Positions 24,001 through 40,047 are shown, counted from the stretch's first letter. The stretch: 64,000 nucleotides of DNA from Lunularia cruciata (GCA_948567375.1 OX419761.1:21516501-21580500), one strand, 5' to 3'. Program-made: numbers and translations. Notes: generated from the sequence alone by a model not told the origin.

Positions 24001-26506
24001 CCAACACTCCCATATGTCCCCTTTCCTGCAATTCCCACGACTATATCCACAAGGGGCACGTTGTGAGGCAAAAGTTCTTCCTTGAAATCCCCTCTAGCTG
24101 CCAAATCTGGCGATATAGAAGATTGTAGCTTCTTACTCAGCTTCATAAGTGAGAGAGGCACAGAGCTCTTTTTCTCAGCGCTTGCCATGTCACCAGTCTT
24201 TGAATGGGGGTGTAAGATGTGAACATGGTCCACATTTTCACGCAAATCTGCAAAGAGTATTTCAGACCCGGTGCAATAGCACAGCCGGTAAGGTCCTATC
24301 ATGGAAGCTGCTGTTATAGGGCAAGCCAATTCCCACTCACAAAAGTCCAGCTTCTTCTCTTTCAGCTGTTTGGCACTCAATGTATTATACTTCGACCTGC
24401 AGGAGAAGTTTCTACTTGAAGGCCAGAAGGGACCGCAGTCCCCCTCACTGACTGTTTCCTTCACTCCGGTAATCATTACAACTTTTCCCAAACGGCCAAC
24501 AATCAGCAACGAATGACCACGAGCTCCGGTAATCCCTGATAGTTGTTCAGACCCTTCCGCGATGTCCTTCTTACCAGAGCTTTGGATGTCTGGAGTTGCA
24601 AGAATTGTCACCATTTGCTGAGAGAAATCACAGAGCAGTCTTTTGCAAGACAGTGTTAGCTCTGGACACATCAAGGAACTGTACACATGGCCGTTCGTAT
24701 CACCTACAGCCGGCAAACAAGCTTCATGGTAAGTTACCTTACATAAGCGATACATGTCAATCATCGTTTGGTAGGAAGAACTAAATATTTTGTCTTGTCA
24801 GTTGGAGATAATATTAGACTAAAGGTTTCGCTGAATGATATAGAGCCCTGGCTGCAGAAGCTTCAGTGATGAAACATACAGTCAAGTCAAGAATTTACCA
24901 TGAAGAATTCCATACGACGAACTTGTGTTTTTGGGCGATCCAAATAATTTATGGAAGAGTTTGGCGCTTAGTAAGGCTACAGATCCTCCTGCTTGCTCGT
25001 CACCTCTACTATGAGAACCATTGTAAGCAAAAAGTAAGCAGCCTGACTCTCTTCCATCCCTTGAGTTACAGTTTGCTTGAGAAGTACTCCAAGACAAGCA
25101 CCGGGAGCTCGAGCGTAATATTTTAGGAGACCCTGACAAGTCTAATAAAGCAATCTGTAATGCAAAACTTGTTTCATTAGGAAGATCCAGAAAGGTGCAT
25201 CTTCTATAGGGAACACATGTCTAGAACATCTTCGTTGTCTAGACGATCCATACCAGACAACATCATAATCCCAGATAACAAAGAACTCTCATGCCAGACA
25301 ACATAGTACGGAAACATAAAGAGGAAGGTAACGCTAATGGGCCATCACTTGCAGGAAGCTCCAACACTTTGCTAAGATAATAAAATTAAGCCAAAGGACT
25401 GCTGAAATACGTGCCTGGGCAGCAAGAACATCAGTAGCTCTGTATGTTTTCCAGTCGATCTCAGTCAATACGTCAACTATTTATATTAAAGGTAATGTAA
25501 ACAAAAAGAGCACGGGGCTTAGTCTGAGCGTGGAAGGATGGAGATCTCACCAAGTCAGTCGGGCCAAATGTGGCCACTAAAGCACCAGGTAGGTTTCCTA
25601 AAAGCGCCTCTCGTGTGACTGACTTTACTTTAACACTGTTGTGAACCCTCGGAAATTTACCATCTGAAAGCTTCTCCCATCGGACTTCAGACGACGAGTT
25701 CTTGAGGATCGCTTGTCTGACTGGACCACACTCAGAAAACTCCGTATTCACTGCTGCGTTTCCGAATAACGCATTGGGCTCCCCAACTTGGTCATAGAGC
25801 TGACTGAGGACTGACTGACTGACAGAATTCCCAGGAGAATCCCAGTTCTCTACCCTTGAAGATAATCCCTTGCAGTCATGTTCGCCCACCAAAATTTCCT
25901 GCACGGCTGTTTGCAAATCTTCGTGACCTTCTTCTTTTCTCTTCTTGGCAGGCCTGCCGATAACACAACATTATTTTTTAACGTGCAAAGGTTCAATAGC
26001 TCGCACTCGCAAAAATGAGTATGTACAAAACAACAACGTACCTTCCAATTGTGGCGTTCTTCTCCTCGGAACAATCTAGAAGCCAAATTCCACCATCCGA
26101 AGTAATCACTAGCAGTGAAACTCTACAAACTTTGCTCCTTTCAGCTTTCTCTTCACAGGCAGAAGAACCAAAGAGAAGGAAACTTGGGTCCGCCGGAAAT
26201 CGCCAAATACACTGCCATTGAAAGTACTGTCAGCGATACAAATTCTCCAACTTTGAAAGCTTCAAGTAACTAGCTATAAAAGCTTTGTAGGCAATTCTTT
26301 CTGAGTACTGCAATGATACGTACCATGAGATGGGAATCTTGGAAAACATGGACTAAACATGGCGATGTCCTACACGCGACCCACAGGAGCTGAGAGGCCC
26401 CAATCGTGGCACCAGTCATAACGGGCCGTCCAACAATCTTCAGACGGCCCCACTCTACGTGAAACGCCTGCTTCTCCATTTTCTCTCCCCTCTCGCACTC
26501 TTTCAC
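21019..26506 (-). CDS. FAAP100: FAAP100-like Fanconi anaemia core-complex protein
   Basis: Eight exons on the minus strand: 26506-26324, 26226-26042, 25953-25551, 25459-25415, 25154-24899, 24703-23850, about 23604-22558 and 21483-21019. They join in phase to about 1145 residues (1136 from the later Met at 26479). In human FAAP100, this protein pairs with FANCB and FANCL, the E3 ligase that ubiquitinates FANCD2 during interstrand-crosslink repair. Family features, from memory, recur in order: GDTNGHVYSSL, then RLLCDFSQQMVTIL, HSLLIVGRLGKVVMI, YRLCYCTGSEILFADL and RPLVALTSRGRLLGV, typical of an N-terminal beta-propeller with repeated hydrophobic strands. Exon 3 starts with PAKKRK, a possible nuclear signal. 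Splice sites are GT-AG except after exon 4 (GC) and an uncertain acceptor at exon 7. FANCB, a structural relative, is the main alternative. Confidence 0.72.
25415..25459 (-). other. 45-nt micro-exon with a candidate GC donor
   Basis: Exon 4 of the FAAP100-like gene as I model it encodes IDWKTYRATDVLAAQ. It is preceded by an AG and followed by GCACGT, and it joins both neighbours in phase 0. It is the weakest exon in the model: without it exons 3 and 5 also join in frame, so it may be skipped or wrong. Confidence 0.45.
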
Positions 26507-27921
26507 GAACCCAATTGCAGAAAATCCTCAAATCGCCTCATTCTTCACCAGTTCGTACAGTCCAGTAATTTGCCGCCAAAATCACCCGATGTCTGCTAGG
26601 AGGCATTGCATCATGTATACCTCCCCGCTTGCAGATACACAACGTCGGAGAATCACAGGACAGAATTGCTGCCTACTCCTCCGTGATTCGGCCAGCCGTT
26701 CTGAGCTCAATCCCGTTCCGTCTTAAACCCCAACCAGAAATCCATAACACTGATAATCAAGACCATGTCCTGAGAAGGTGCCAACTCCACCTTCATTTGA
26801 GACCTACGACTCAGTTCACCACTGTCATAAGGGCATGAGCTTGTGAAACTCTATAAGATATGACAGCATGTTTCTGGGTTGCTTTTGCCCAAAGCTCAGA
26901 TCTATCGAACCACAGTGAGGAGTACTGTACTTTCCGGGAACTGGGGACCCATGCTTTGGCCATCACACTTCTGGTCGTCTGAAACTCTGAACTGTAGTAC
27001 TTTGCAATATACATATCGCCAACATCTTTCCTGAATTTACATGAACACCGACTCGGAGCTCTTCTATGTTGGAACATCTTTCATGTTTCTTTTATTCATC
27101 ATCATCATCACTCATCATCTCGGACACTCGTCCTTCTCTTCTATCAACTACGAGCGAAGATGACCAGTACGGTTTGTACAAATAGGAACCTTTAGGGACC
27201 TCAAACTGGGATTGATTTCTAAGAGTGTCATCTTACATTTTCCGGGTCAAGTGGCTTTGACTCAAGCAGTTACAAGCTACGGTGTGGGCTGATGCCTATA
27301 AAATTATCGGTGCACATAAGCCTGTAGTCGAGTACAGTATGCACTGACACCTACTACACTTCAATACTTTGTCTGTCCACATAAGTGCTGCATTAGTTTC
27401 CTTTAGATGGAAGTCAAGCTTTGGTCAAAGAAGAAAATGGGGAAACCCACAGTACGTGATGATAAGAAACCTCCTTAACGTTGAAAGGAACAAAATCCGT
27501 TCCCACCCACAGCTCATGCTTTATGTGGAAAACCCAATAAACTTACCAAGGTATGGCACATAAATGGACTTCATTCAGGACGGATTGGCATGAATTTTTT
27601 TGTGGTGACATCTGAGCTTCCAAAAGGATGAGGGTCAGAAATACAGTGGGAGTATGCCAAACTAAAACATGTACCAGCCAAAGCTTTCCACATATTCCGA
27701 GCTTTTCTTGAATCTTAAACAACGGTGCATCGGTCCCAACTCCAGAATCGTCTGAAGAAGGTGCACACATGCAAAGTAACAATTATCAAAACTACTAAAT
27801 CTACTTATCTACTTAATCTGCTCCATCTTGAGAAGAAGATACTACTTGCCCATCTGCAAAAAGCAGGTAAAGATGGGCTTTAACCACATGGAAGCAAAAG
27901 ATGCGAAGGTCCTTCGGGTAT
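26507..27921. other. intergenic: 3' flank of kinase gene and promoter side of FAAP100-like gene
   Basis: About 1.4 kb between two genes transcribed in the same direction. Short frames (26811-27077 and 27543-27782, minus) have no recognisable content. A small CAT-rich simple repeat lies near 27096-27118. No clear TATA box picked out. Confidence 0.5.
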
Positions 27922-31646
<3,725 letters not shown>

Positions 31647-33473
31647 TCGAAATCCTAGCCCTTATTCAGTTCAACTGCAGTTCTCTCCCAGATTCTAAAC
31701 TGTAGCTTCAGCCCAAGAGCTAGAGAACAAGACTCCTGCATCAATTCGACGTAGCAGCGCCAGATGAAGAAATCTGTGAAGCAACTCGTATCAAGTATGT
31801 GATGGAGCTGAACCCATTTCTGTCCATCATCATCCCTCTACTGATAGGATGCTTAAAAGACTCCCTTTTGAGTCCAATTTCAATTCAAGTTGCATATTGA
31901 CTCGCTTTGACTGGCGTATCTAAATCTTTGCAACTCCGGATTTTATGTAGTGATCTGTTTTAATAATGTTGTTATATATAATAGAGTATTTAATATAATT
32001 TTATTTCAATAAATAATATTATTAATATGTATATAATAATATATTCAATCATAATATTTAGGTTCTTGTATATATAAATATGTCGGAAAGAAAGAATTCC
32101 ATACGGATGATGAGTGAAGAGGCACTAGTGCTGCCCTTTCCGGCCCGTAGTCGTATATATTTCACAGGTACTCCAAACCGTAACGAGTAGATCTTATGGG
32201 TGACAAGTAGATTTTATGGGGCGGTGTAACGGGTGATCCAGTAAATATTAATCATTCGTCACCTTGAATTAATTATTCCCAAAGCTGCTTTAATATAAGA
32301 TTAGTGCAAATTTGAACCTTACTCGGCGAAGGGAGGGAAATCGAAAGTTGAGAGAAAATTACAATGGATCGAACACATTTCTATATCTATGGAAATCTTG
32401 AGATCTAGGGGAATAAACTTGAGTGCAAGAGGAGTGCCGTGAGAGAAGATCTCTCGAGCAGAGCCAAGATGTTTCAAGTTTAGAAAGAAAACCAAAAACG
32501 GTGTGAAGTAGAGAGTTGTTCCAATTCATGAAGAAAATTTTAATAATGCTTGTCGAGATGAAGTACGGTTGATAGCAAATACAAATTAGTGAGAAAAAAA
32601 TTTAAAGAGTGCTAGAGCAATAAGAGGAGAGGAGACTGGCATGTCCCCGAGGGACAATTTTTTTATTAGTGGGCAGGTGCTCTCTTGTGGTCCCGTGGGG
32701 GCGGTGCTCTCTTCAGTGTAACATACCCCATACCAGTTTATTGAAGGAGTTGAGTAATGAAATATCAGCAACATGATATATTGATAATGACTATATCCAT
32801 GATAAGTTTTGGCACAACAGCAATGGTGCATATATAGCCCAAGGTATTAATTTGTAGGATATTAGCTCAATATCCACCACAAGGTATACCGAGAGAGCTA
32901 TCACTATTAATTTTAGATAATCTCATAAAGGATACGCACTAGCTCAACCAAGAAAAAAGAGATCAGATTTCACCTGTCTTTGGATAGAAAGGCTTCTCGA
33001 GGTGTGTAGGGTTAGACAAGACAAGACAATGTTTCCTTTAGCTTAGAGACCCAATATTGACGGAGAACCCTAATTCAATCGGAAATGTTCTTATTTAATC
33101 GATGGACAAGTGATTTGCAAAATCATGAGGAGAATAATTCATTTCACCAATGGAAGAATATTTAGTTTATGTGAGCGGTAAAATTTATTAGTGAGTTATA
33201 GGGCACTAGAGAGTTGCTTGAGAACTTTTTTGATGTCCAGTTTTGGTGAGATCCATGCATTTTTCATTTGCTCACCATTTTCTAATTTCTTGGTTGTTCT
33301 TATGCAAGGATTTCCGACTCTTGCTATGTCATGATATGTTTGAAGAAAACCCCCAAATGTAAGGATCAATAAGGAGCTAAGAATTCATTTGAATGCCACC
33401 AATATCTATTGGGTGATTTTGGATATATCCACATGAGTCATTTCAAACCCTCGTTTAAAGTGTCACGGGCTTA
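31647..33473. other. 5' flank of the kinase gene, then AT-rich DNA
   Basis: The promoter of the minus-strand kinase gene should lie just right of 31646. An AT-rich block (31960-32090) with many ATTA/TATA runs follows. No gene or matched repeat up to 33473. Confidence 0.45.
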
Positions 33474-33905
33474 GGTATTATGGCATTTGTAGCACCAATG
33501 TTATTTGCTAGAGTGGTAGTGTTGGCAATCATATTTATTGTAGTAGTTGCTCATTGACCACTTGATGGTGGTCATATTTCATATTAGGGCTACCAATTAC
33601 ATGGTGGGACGCACCTCACTTGCACTGTTCACATGTCGGATGTATCATTAACAATGTAGTTGGGGCTAGAGACCTAGGTTGAGCAAAGAGGTATACTTTC
33701 AAGGTGCAGCTCCAAAGAGCTCACTTCTTTGATGTTGAGCCTTCAAGTTCCTGGTTGTGGTGACAGAGGACAGCTAAGATCTCTTTGAGTCTCTTAGCTA
33801 GAGTGGGCGTGGCTTGATTGTAATTAGTGCTTGATTGTTGGCAGATTGTTAAGTGGAAGATTGAGTATAGATCTGATTTGAGTGTGATTAGAGTGGAAGA
33901 ATGAA
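33474..33905 (+). repeat. family E repeat, copy E1
   Basis: The reverse complement aligns with 48855-49280. Shared blocks include CCACTCTAGCTAAGAGACTC, CAGGAACTTGA followed by GGCTCAACATCA, AAGTGAGCTC and CTACAAATG. No coding content or class-defining feature is visible, so I leave it unclassified. The copies are diverged and inverted relative to each other. Confidence 0.6.
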
Positions 33906-34006
33906 TTGTCAACATCAGAAAAGTGAGAGTCAAGAGGAAATTAGGTGTAGGAATTGAGGGCATTGGTGGTATCTCCAAGCTTGGCTGATCATTGGTACAT
34001 TTGATT

Positions 34007-34153
34007 TGTGAGCCAGCATGTCTCTCACTCAAGATGAACTTCTGATAGCTATTATGGTAGCGCACCATGGACTAAGAAGGCAATGAACCCCAATGCCATC
34101 ATACTCCTCCAAGGCTAACCCTCCAAGACTCAAACCATTGTTCACTAGAGAAT
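34007..34153 (-). repeat. family B LTR of copy B1, left piece
   Basis: Begins TGTGAGCCAGC and matches the first 147 bp of the family B LTRs at 46409 and 59934. It is interrupted exactly at 34154 by element A1 and resumes at 40784. Together the pieces make the 3' LTR of the degenerate minus-strand element B1. Confidence 0.85.
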
Positions 34154-34897
34154 TGTAATCCTCCGAGGACAAGAGAAGAGAGAAAACATAGATTGCACAC
34201 TCAAACATTCGATGCCCCAAGGGAGCACCTTCTCTTTATTATATAGACAAAGAGGATCTCCTCCAAGGAAGCTCCACCATAGGATTAGGGACACAGATAG
34301 GTGACATGTCAGCAAGCTCCACCCTTGGATTACTTACTTGGATGGGTGACCTGTCTAGTCTAGGTCCTATCTGGTTGGTCAAACAAGCTTTGACCAGAGG
34401 GAATCTTTTAGAGAATCTTCCTGTAGGAATCTTAGAATCACATGAGTAAGGTACCATTGGAAAGCTCTCGACAAGACAAAGCAGGGGGAGGCAAGGCCAG
34501 CCTTTCCTTCATTGGGGGGGGGGGGGGAATCTGCACATTTTTGAGGCCTAATTCATCCGTTTAGGCCTCCATAATTGCCTTCAAAGATTTCAGGCATATT
34601 TTGGTTCCTACTCTATTAGTAGAAGTCCCCTTTTGGTGATACCTCTTTCTGATCTGTTTAGTCCATCATGTGTAACATCCTTCCAGATGTTACCAAACCA
34701 ATTCTCACCTTTAAATCATATGTCTAGCTATTGGTTCTAAGGTTCTTAAGTCTATTTTGGTTTCTGCCCTATTAGTAGAAGTACTCTTTTGGTGATACTT
34801 CTATCTGATCTATTTTGACCATCATGTATAAAATCATTCTAGATGTTACGAAACCGAATTTCACATCTAGATCATATGGCTAACCCTTGGTATTACA
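34154..34897 (-). repeat. 3' LTR of A1
   Basis: Runs from TGTAATCC to GGTATTACA on the plus strand. It is nearly identical to 40048-40783 over its whole length and ends next to the polypurine tract (plus strand GACCTCCCTCCTTTT at 34898-34912). Confidence 0.92.
34514..34527. repeat. poly-G tract in the A1 3' LTR
   Basis: Fourteen consecutive G on the plus strand. The other LTR has a shorter G run around 40405-40415, so the tract changes length by slippage. Confidence 0.9.
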
Positions 34898-34912
34898 GAC
34901 CTCCCTCCTTTT
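34898..34912 (-). promoter_or_regulatory. polypurine tract of A1
   Basis: The minus strand reads AAAAGGAGGGAGGTC directly before the 3' LTR start TGTAATACC. This is the expected plus-strand DNA primer. Copy A2 keeps a similar tract at 44792-44806. Confidence 0.8.
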
Positions 34913-35093
34913 AAGACGCAACATCCTCGTTGTGCAATTGTTGCTCAAATGCTTGCACCAACACCGGTGCATGTGCCAAATTGGCAGCAGGTTCCCATGT
35001 TGCTTCATAGAGGGGGTAACCTTTCCATTGTACTAGATAGTCCACCCGCAGATGGCGAGTACCACGCATGCGCTTTTGGAGAATCCGCTCCAC
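34911..35093 (-). pseudogene. chromodomain at the C-terminus of A1 Pol
   Basis: Encodes YLVQWKGYPLYEATWEP, the chromodomain core with its aromatic and Trp residues, at the end of integrase as in chromoviruses. Such domains are thought to steer integration toward marked chromatin. The frame ends at the polypurine tract. Confidence 0.85.
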
Positions 35094-35141
35094 TTCATAT
35101 TCCTTTATGCCATCAATGAGTGTTAGACAAGGTCGAATGTC

Positions 35142-36186
35142 CTATGTGGAAGGACCTTGGCCTGATCGGGAAGCATATCTGCGTAGTAGGGAGACATGGA
35201 ACAATGGATGGATCTTCATGTGTGGTGGTAGCTCAAGGTGATAGGCCACAGCGCCGATGCGACGAAGAATCGAGAAAGGCATAATAAAACGAGGTCTGAG
35301 CTTACAAGATCCAACTAATGTGAGGTTGGTTGTCGATAGCCACACTTGATCCCCAACATTGAACTCCATGTGCCTACGGTGGGCATCAGCATATTGCTTT
35401 TGTTGATTTTGCGCAACCTGTAACCTGTGCTTGGCGCTCTCCACACCTTCTTGGATTCTAGAAACAAATGTGTTGATTGCATCAACCTTGGTAGTCATTG
35501 GACGGATCTTCATCAAGCTAGAAGGTGTGAAGGGATCCTCACCATACATGAGGAAGAACAGAGTGACCTGGGTGGAGGCATTCACTAAATTGTTGTAAGC
35601 AAATTCCACCAACGGTAGTAGGGTATTCCACCAACGGTAGTAGGGTGTCCCACCTCTCTTGCTCTTCTAAGGTGAAGCCACGTAACATGTCTTCAATCGT
35701 GCGATTAGCCCGCTCTGTTTGACCATCTGTTTGTGGGTGGTAAGCTGTAGACATGGCCAACTTGGTTTTGAAGAAACCAAAGAGTGTTCGCCAAAACAAA
35801 CTGGTGAATTGGGTGCCTCTATCAGTGATGAGTACTCTAGACAAGCCATGGTGAGCAAAGACTGCATCTAAGTATAGTTGAGCTAGTTGTGGAGCAATCA
35901 CCTCCTTGGTGGTAGGGCGTACATGAATCATTTTGCTGAGCCGGTCCACAAAGACCACAATGGAGTCAAACTCTGAGGTGGTCTTGGGTAATTCACAGAC
36001 GAGATCCATACTCACTTGTTCCCAACGTTGGGTAGGAGTGGGGAGAGGTTGAAGGAGCCCTACAAGAGCTTGATTAGAAGCTTTTTTTTGTTGACAAAGT
36101 AGGCAGCTACGCACATAGTCCATCACGTCGTTGCTCATCTTGGGCCAATAGTAATGGCACTTGACTGCATCCAAGGTCTTGTCCAC
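35142..36186 (-). pseudogene. A1 integrase, split by a frameshift
   Basis: Two overlapping frames, 36186-35539 and 35612-35142. The first holds the end of the zinc-binding region (HYYWPKMSNDV and SCLLCQQ) and the catalytic triad contexts VSMDLVCELP, LITDRGTQF and TDGQTERANR. The second holds the C-terminal part with YADAHRRHMEFNVGDQVWL and the region leading to the chromodomain. The break coincides with a 22-bp tandem duplication at 35603-35646 that copy A2 lacks. Confidence 0.88.
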
Positions 36187-36451
36187 TCCGACATGAGCTG
36201 CAATAGCCGAATCATGACATTCTACTAGAATGGTGGTGCGTAATTCTGGGACATTTGGGATCCATAATCTGCCATCTCGAAAGGTGAGTCCTTGGATGCT
36301 GGTGACACCTTTGGACGATTGTGCTTCTACAATCTATGGATCAGTTTTTGTAGTAGCTAGAATCTCTTGCCAGAATTCAGGGTTAATCTTAACCTCTGCC
36401 ACCAAGTTGTTGGCCATTCGCATGCGGGTGAATGCATCTACAAGTTGCTTC

Positions 36452-36966
36452 TTACCTTCCAAGTAGGTGATTGTCATATTGAAGCGTTGTTGCCACTCTA
36501 CCCACTGAATTTGACAACAAGATAGATCCTTCTACGTCTTGAGGTAGACTAGTGGTTTGTGGTATGTCTCTACTACAAATGCCTTCTTGCCCAGGTAGTG
36601 CTTCCAATGCTTGGTTGCTAAAACAATGGCCAGCTCTTCTCGTTCTGTGGTGTGGTAGTTGCGCTCTGCCGGTAACAACTTTCAAGAGAAATATGCAATT
36701 GGATGCTATCCGTCATGCCACTCTTGTTGTAGGACTGCTCCTATTGCTACGCCTGATGCATTTGTAGCCAACTTGATTGGACGTTTTGGGTCATACCACT
36801 TCAAGATTGGTGCATGTAGCAAGGCGGCCTTCAATTCTTGAAAGGCCAACTCTTGTGCAGTTCCCCATGTCCACTTCTTCCCCTTGCCAAGTAGCGCCGT
36901 TAAAGGTTGTGCAACCTTGGAGAAGTCCTTGACAAATCTACAATAGAATCCCGTCAACCCCAAGAA
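36452..36966 (-). pseudogene. A1 RNase H region
   Basis: The frame 36963-36706 opens with GLTGFYCRFVKDFSKVAQPL, the RT-RNase H connection, and runs into YDPKRPIKLATNASGVAIGAVLQQ, the RNase H start where the catalytic Asp position (usually TDAS) reads TNAS. The rest (36685-36452) is broken by stops and frame changes. Confidence 0.75.
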
Positions 36967-38367
36967 GCTCTTAAGTTAAGTCTGATCTTCTGGGGCACTC
37001 CATTTTTGAATGACCTCTATTTTATCTATCAATACTTGAATGCCCTCTGCACTTATTCTATGCCCTAAGTAGTCTACTTTGGACTTGCCAAACTCACACT
37101 TTGAGTTTTTGGCATACAACTAATTCTGTCTTAGAATCTAGAGGACCTCTCATAGATGTTGTTTGTGTTCTGTCATCGTGCTACTATATACTAAGATATC
37201 ATCCAAGAAGACAATAACATACTTATCCAAGTATGGACAAAATATGTCATTCATTAGGCTCATGAAAGTAGCAGGCGTATTGGTGAGGCCAAAAGGCATC
37301 ACAAGATACTCAAAGTGGCCATACTTGGTTCAAAAGGCAGTTTTGTACACATCCTCCTCTACAATTCGGATTTGATTGTAACCGCTCCGCAAGTCCAGTT
37401 TGGTGAAGTATCTTGCTCCATGGAGTTGATCAAACAGGTCATCCATGCGAGGTAAGGGGTATTTGTTCTTCACTATTTGTTGATTGAGACCTTGATAGTC
37501 AATTCACATGCGCATTGTACCATCCTTCTTCTTCACAAACAAGATAGGGGCCCCATATGGTGATACGCTAGGTTGGATGAACCCTTTCTGTAGCATCTCC
37601 TCAATTTGAGTCTTACACTCCTCCAACTCATGAGGTGATAGGCGATATGGGGCCTTACAAGGAGGTGTCTTCCTTGGAAGTGTCTCTATTTTGTGATCTA
37701 CTTGCCTTTTAGGTGGTAATCTTGAGAGTAGATCATCGGGAAAGACATCTTGAAACTCATCCACCACATCTTTCAATTTCTCAAGAATTTGTCCAGCGAG
37801 TTGTGCACTTTGGACTTCTCTTATTAGATCCATAAAACATCTATTGATCTTACAGACAGTTGTCGTCCCTACGACATACAGAGGCAGTTTTTGCCTATGT
37901 GATTTTTCTTTAACCCCAATGATTGACCATTGGTGGGTTCTCACTACTTTCTTCCTCCAATCCACCATTGGGTTGTACTGCTCCATCCATGGCATGCCTA
38001 AAATTGCATCATAACGGGCTAATTGTATCACTCGCCACTCAATTGCTTCCTCATATTCTCCTACAGAGAGGGTTACCCGTCTAGGTAATGATTCAATCCT
38101 CTTTGTTTGCCCATTTGGTAACTCTACTTCTTCACTTCCATCTTTCTCTAGCTCCATTCCCAATCTTATTGCAACAGAGCAAGACAAGAAATTCTCTATT
38201 GCTCCCGGATCTATTAATACTCTCACTTCATTACCTTCTAGGATTCCATTCACAACAATCAATTGTGAGGTTGCCTTTTTAGATCTTTGTGCATTATTCT
38301 TCTTCCTTCCCTCGCTTCTCTGCTTCCTTATTGAGCCAGTAAGGCTGCAAGGTACATTTACTGGCAA
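36967..38367 (-). pseudogene. A1 protease and reverse transcriptase
   Basis: Frame 38367-37504 holds the aspartic protease, with VLIDPGAIENFLS where DSGA is normal, and AILGMPWMEQYNP. It continues into the RT start with KAPYRLSPHELEECKTQIEE and [16 protein letters not shown]. From 37503 to 36967 the RT continues with several stops: [28 protein letters not shown] and the catalytic box FLDDILVYS remain visible. The Ser-to-Pro change in the protease site and the RT stops make this copy inactive. Confidence 0.85.
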
Positions 38368-38379
38368 TCTTTGTTTTCT

Positions 38380-39322
38380 GAAGTGGTTTCCACCTCCTCC
38401 TCTTCAATGTGCTTCTCCATGTTGTTCAAAGATTGCCTGTACAATGGCCGAGGGCCTCTAGGGAAACAAGTGCGACAATTGGTAGATATGTGCCCAATAC
38501 GGCCACAATTGTAACAACAGCGTTGTTCTCCTCGAGTCCCTTCTCCTCTTGGGACTCCATCTCTTTGTTCTTCTACCCGTCCCCGCTCCCCTTGAAGCGG
38601 CCGTGCTCCTCAATCCCAGAATCAAAGGCTGCCAGTTCCATCGGTACTAGTCCACTCATGTGTGGCATTTCTGCCCAATAATGTTGAGGTGGAACTACTC
38701 CTTCACCTCCACCTAATGCTCCTACTATTCTCTACGTACAAGCAATGGCTTCAAATACCGTGCGAGGGTTTTGCACCATGACTTCTTGGCAAATCCGCTC
38801 TTTCAACACTCATTTGAAATTGTCGAGAGCCTCTGCTGGACTCATGTCAGTAATTGCGACTTGTAGATCCAGAAATGCCTCCACATACTCTTGTACGCTA
38901 CTCTTCTGTCTCAATCCCCATAGTCAGGTTCGAGCCATCTGCACAGAATCCATCGATTGGAAATTCTTCAGCAGTCCTTCTTGCATTGTTGTCCATCTGA
39001 CCTTTCTTCTCTCTGCCAGCATGGATCATTCCCAAGCATCATACCATGTGAGGGCTTTATCGGTCAAGTACCCACATGCAAACACGCTTGCAGCATGCTC
39101 TATGATCTCTGTTGAGAACAATCAGAAATATTGATTCATTCTCGAGATCCAATTTTCCACTACTCCCATCGTACGCTGCTCCTTGTAAGGCTCAATGTTG
39201 CAGGTCTTCTTCATCCGGAGTAGCAATGTGGCTTCATCGTTGATAGGGTTCGTAGGCACGGGTGCTTCTCCAAGTACATCAGTTGCAGGTACTAGGTTTT
39301 GGGACGGCTCTTCTTCTTGCAT
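38380..39322 (-). pseudogene. A1 Gag with one zinc knuckle
   Basis: The N-terminal frame starts near 39322 and reads RTMGVVENWISRMNQYF, typical of Ty3/gypsy gag. The body is broken by frame changes. Near the end, CYNCGRIGHISTNC (38475-38516) is a perfect CX2CX4HX4C zinc knuckle. Protease follows at 38367. Confidence 0.7.
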
Positions 39323-40031
39323 GGCTCAATCATTCCTGAGCATCTGCACTTGACTTTGTAATGTCTCCATGGTCATCTTAATCTCTCGAAATTCATTAAG
39401 CATCCCTTACATTCCTTGCACCAGCTCTTGCAATATGGATCCATGGTTCCTACAACACCCAATTGCTAACGTCTACTTCAATACAGAGTCAATATAATCA
39501 CTCTGGAAGGCGCACAAACTATTGGAACTACCATTGGGACCTCCGAAGCTATCACTCATTGATAATACTCCTCACCAAAATTCCTAACCACAAAATCTCT
39601 AAACATCACTTTTGGCCTCACTACATAACGGATTTCTACTTGAGTGTTGAAAGAGAGAGGATTTGGGACATTCATATCCATATTATCATAATAGAATGTC
39701 GATCGTCAAATCCCACTCTTTGTCATATATCACCACAGGTAGAATCACCGGGTTTGGTGAGTTCATCACTCTGTCCATGAATTCCGCACCAAAGTGATAA
39801 ACTAGCGATACCCTCATCTACTCACGTTGGATGTACATAACCTTGATGTGGAATGGGTTTGAGAATGGAAAGCTAGGTGCGGTAAATTGTCCCCCCGGCG
39901 CATCCATCCCATCCGCTCTCTAAAGTCCTTCCTAAGTCTCGCGATTACTCTATGTTCTCCACCTCAAATTACTTAGTTTCAGTAGTTTGTGCTATTCCAA
40001 GAGGGGTGATCCACTCTCTTGGACTAGAACA
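39323..40031 (-). other. A1 5' leader and gag start region
   Basis: Lies between the primer-binding site and the clear gag frame on the minus strand. No intact frame; probably untranslated leader and decayed gag N-terminus. Confidence 0.5.
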
Positions 40032-40046
40032 CTCGCTCTGATACCA
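40032..40046 (-). promoter_or_regulatory. primer-binding site of A1 (initiator Met tRNA)
   Basis: The minus strand reads TGGTATCAGAGCGAG one base after the 5' LTR end. TGGTATCAGAGC is the standard plant primer site complementary to the 3' end of initiator methionine tRNA. Confidence 0.93.
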
Positions 40047-40047
40047 T

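Noticed and set aside
21019-26506. FANCB as the identity of the eight-exon gene
   Set aside because: FANCB and FAAP100 have related folds, but the order and wording of several strands fit FAAP100 better. Kept as the main alternative.
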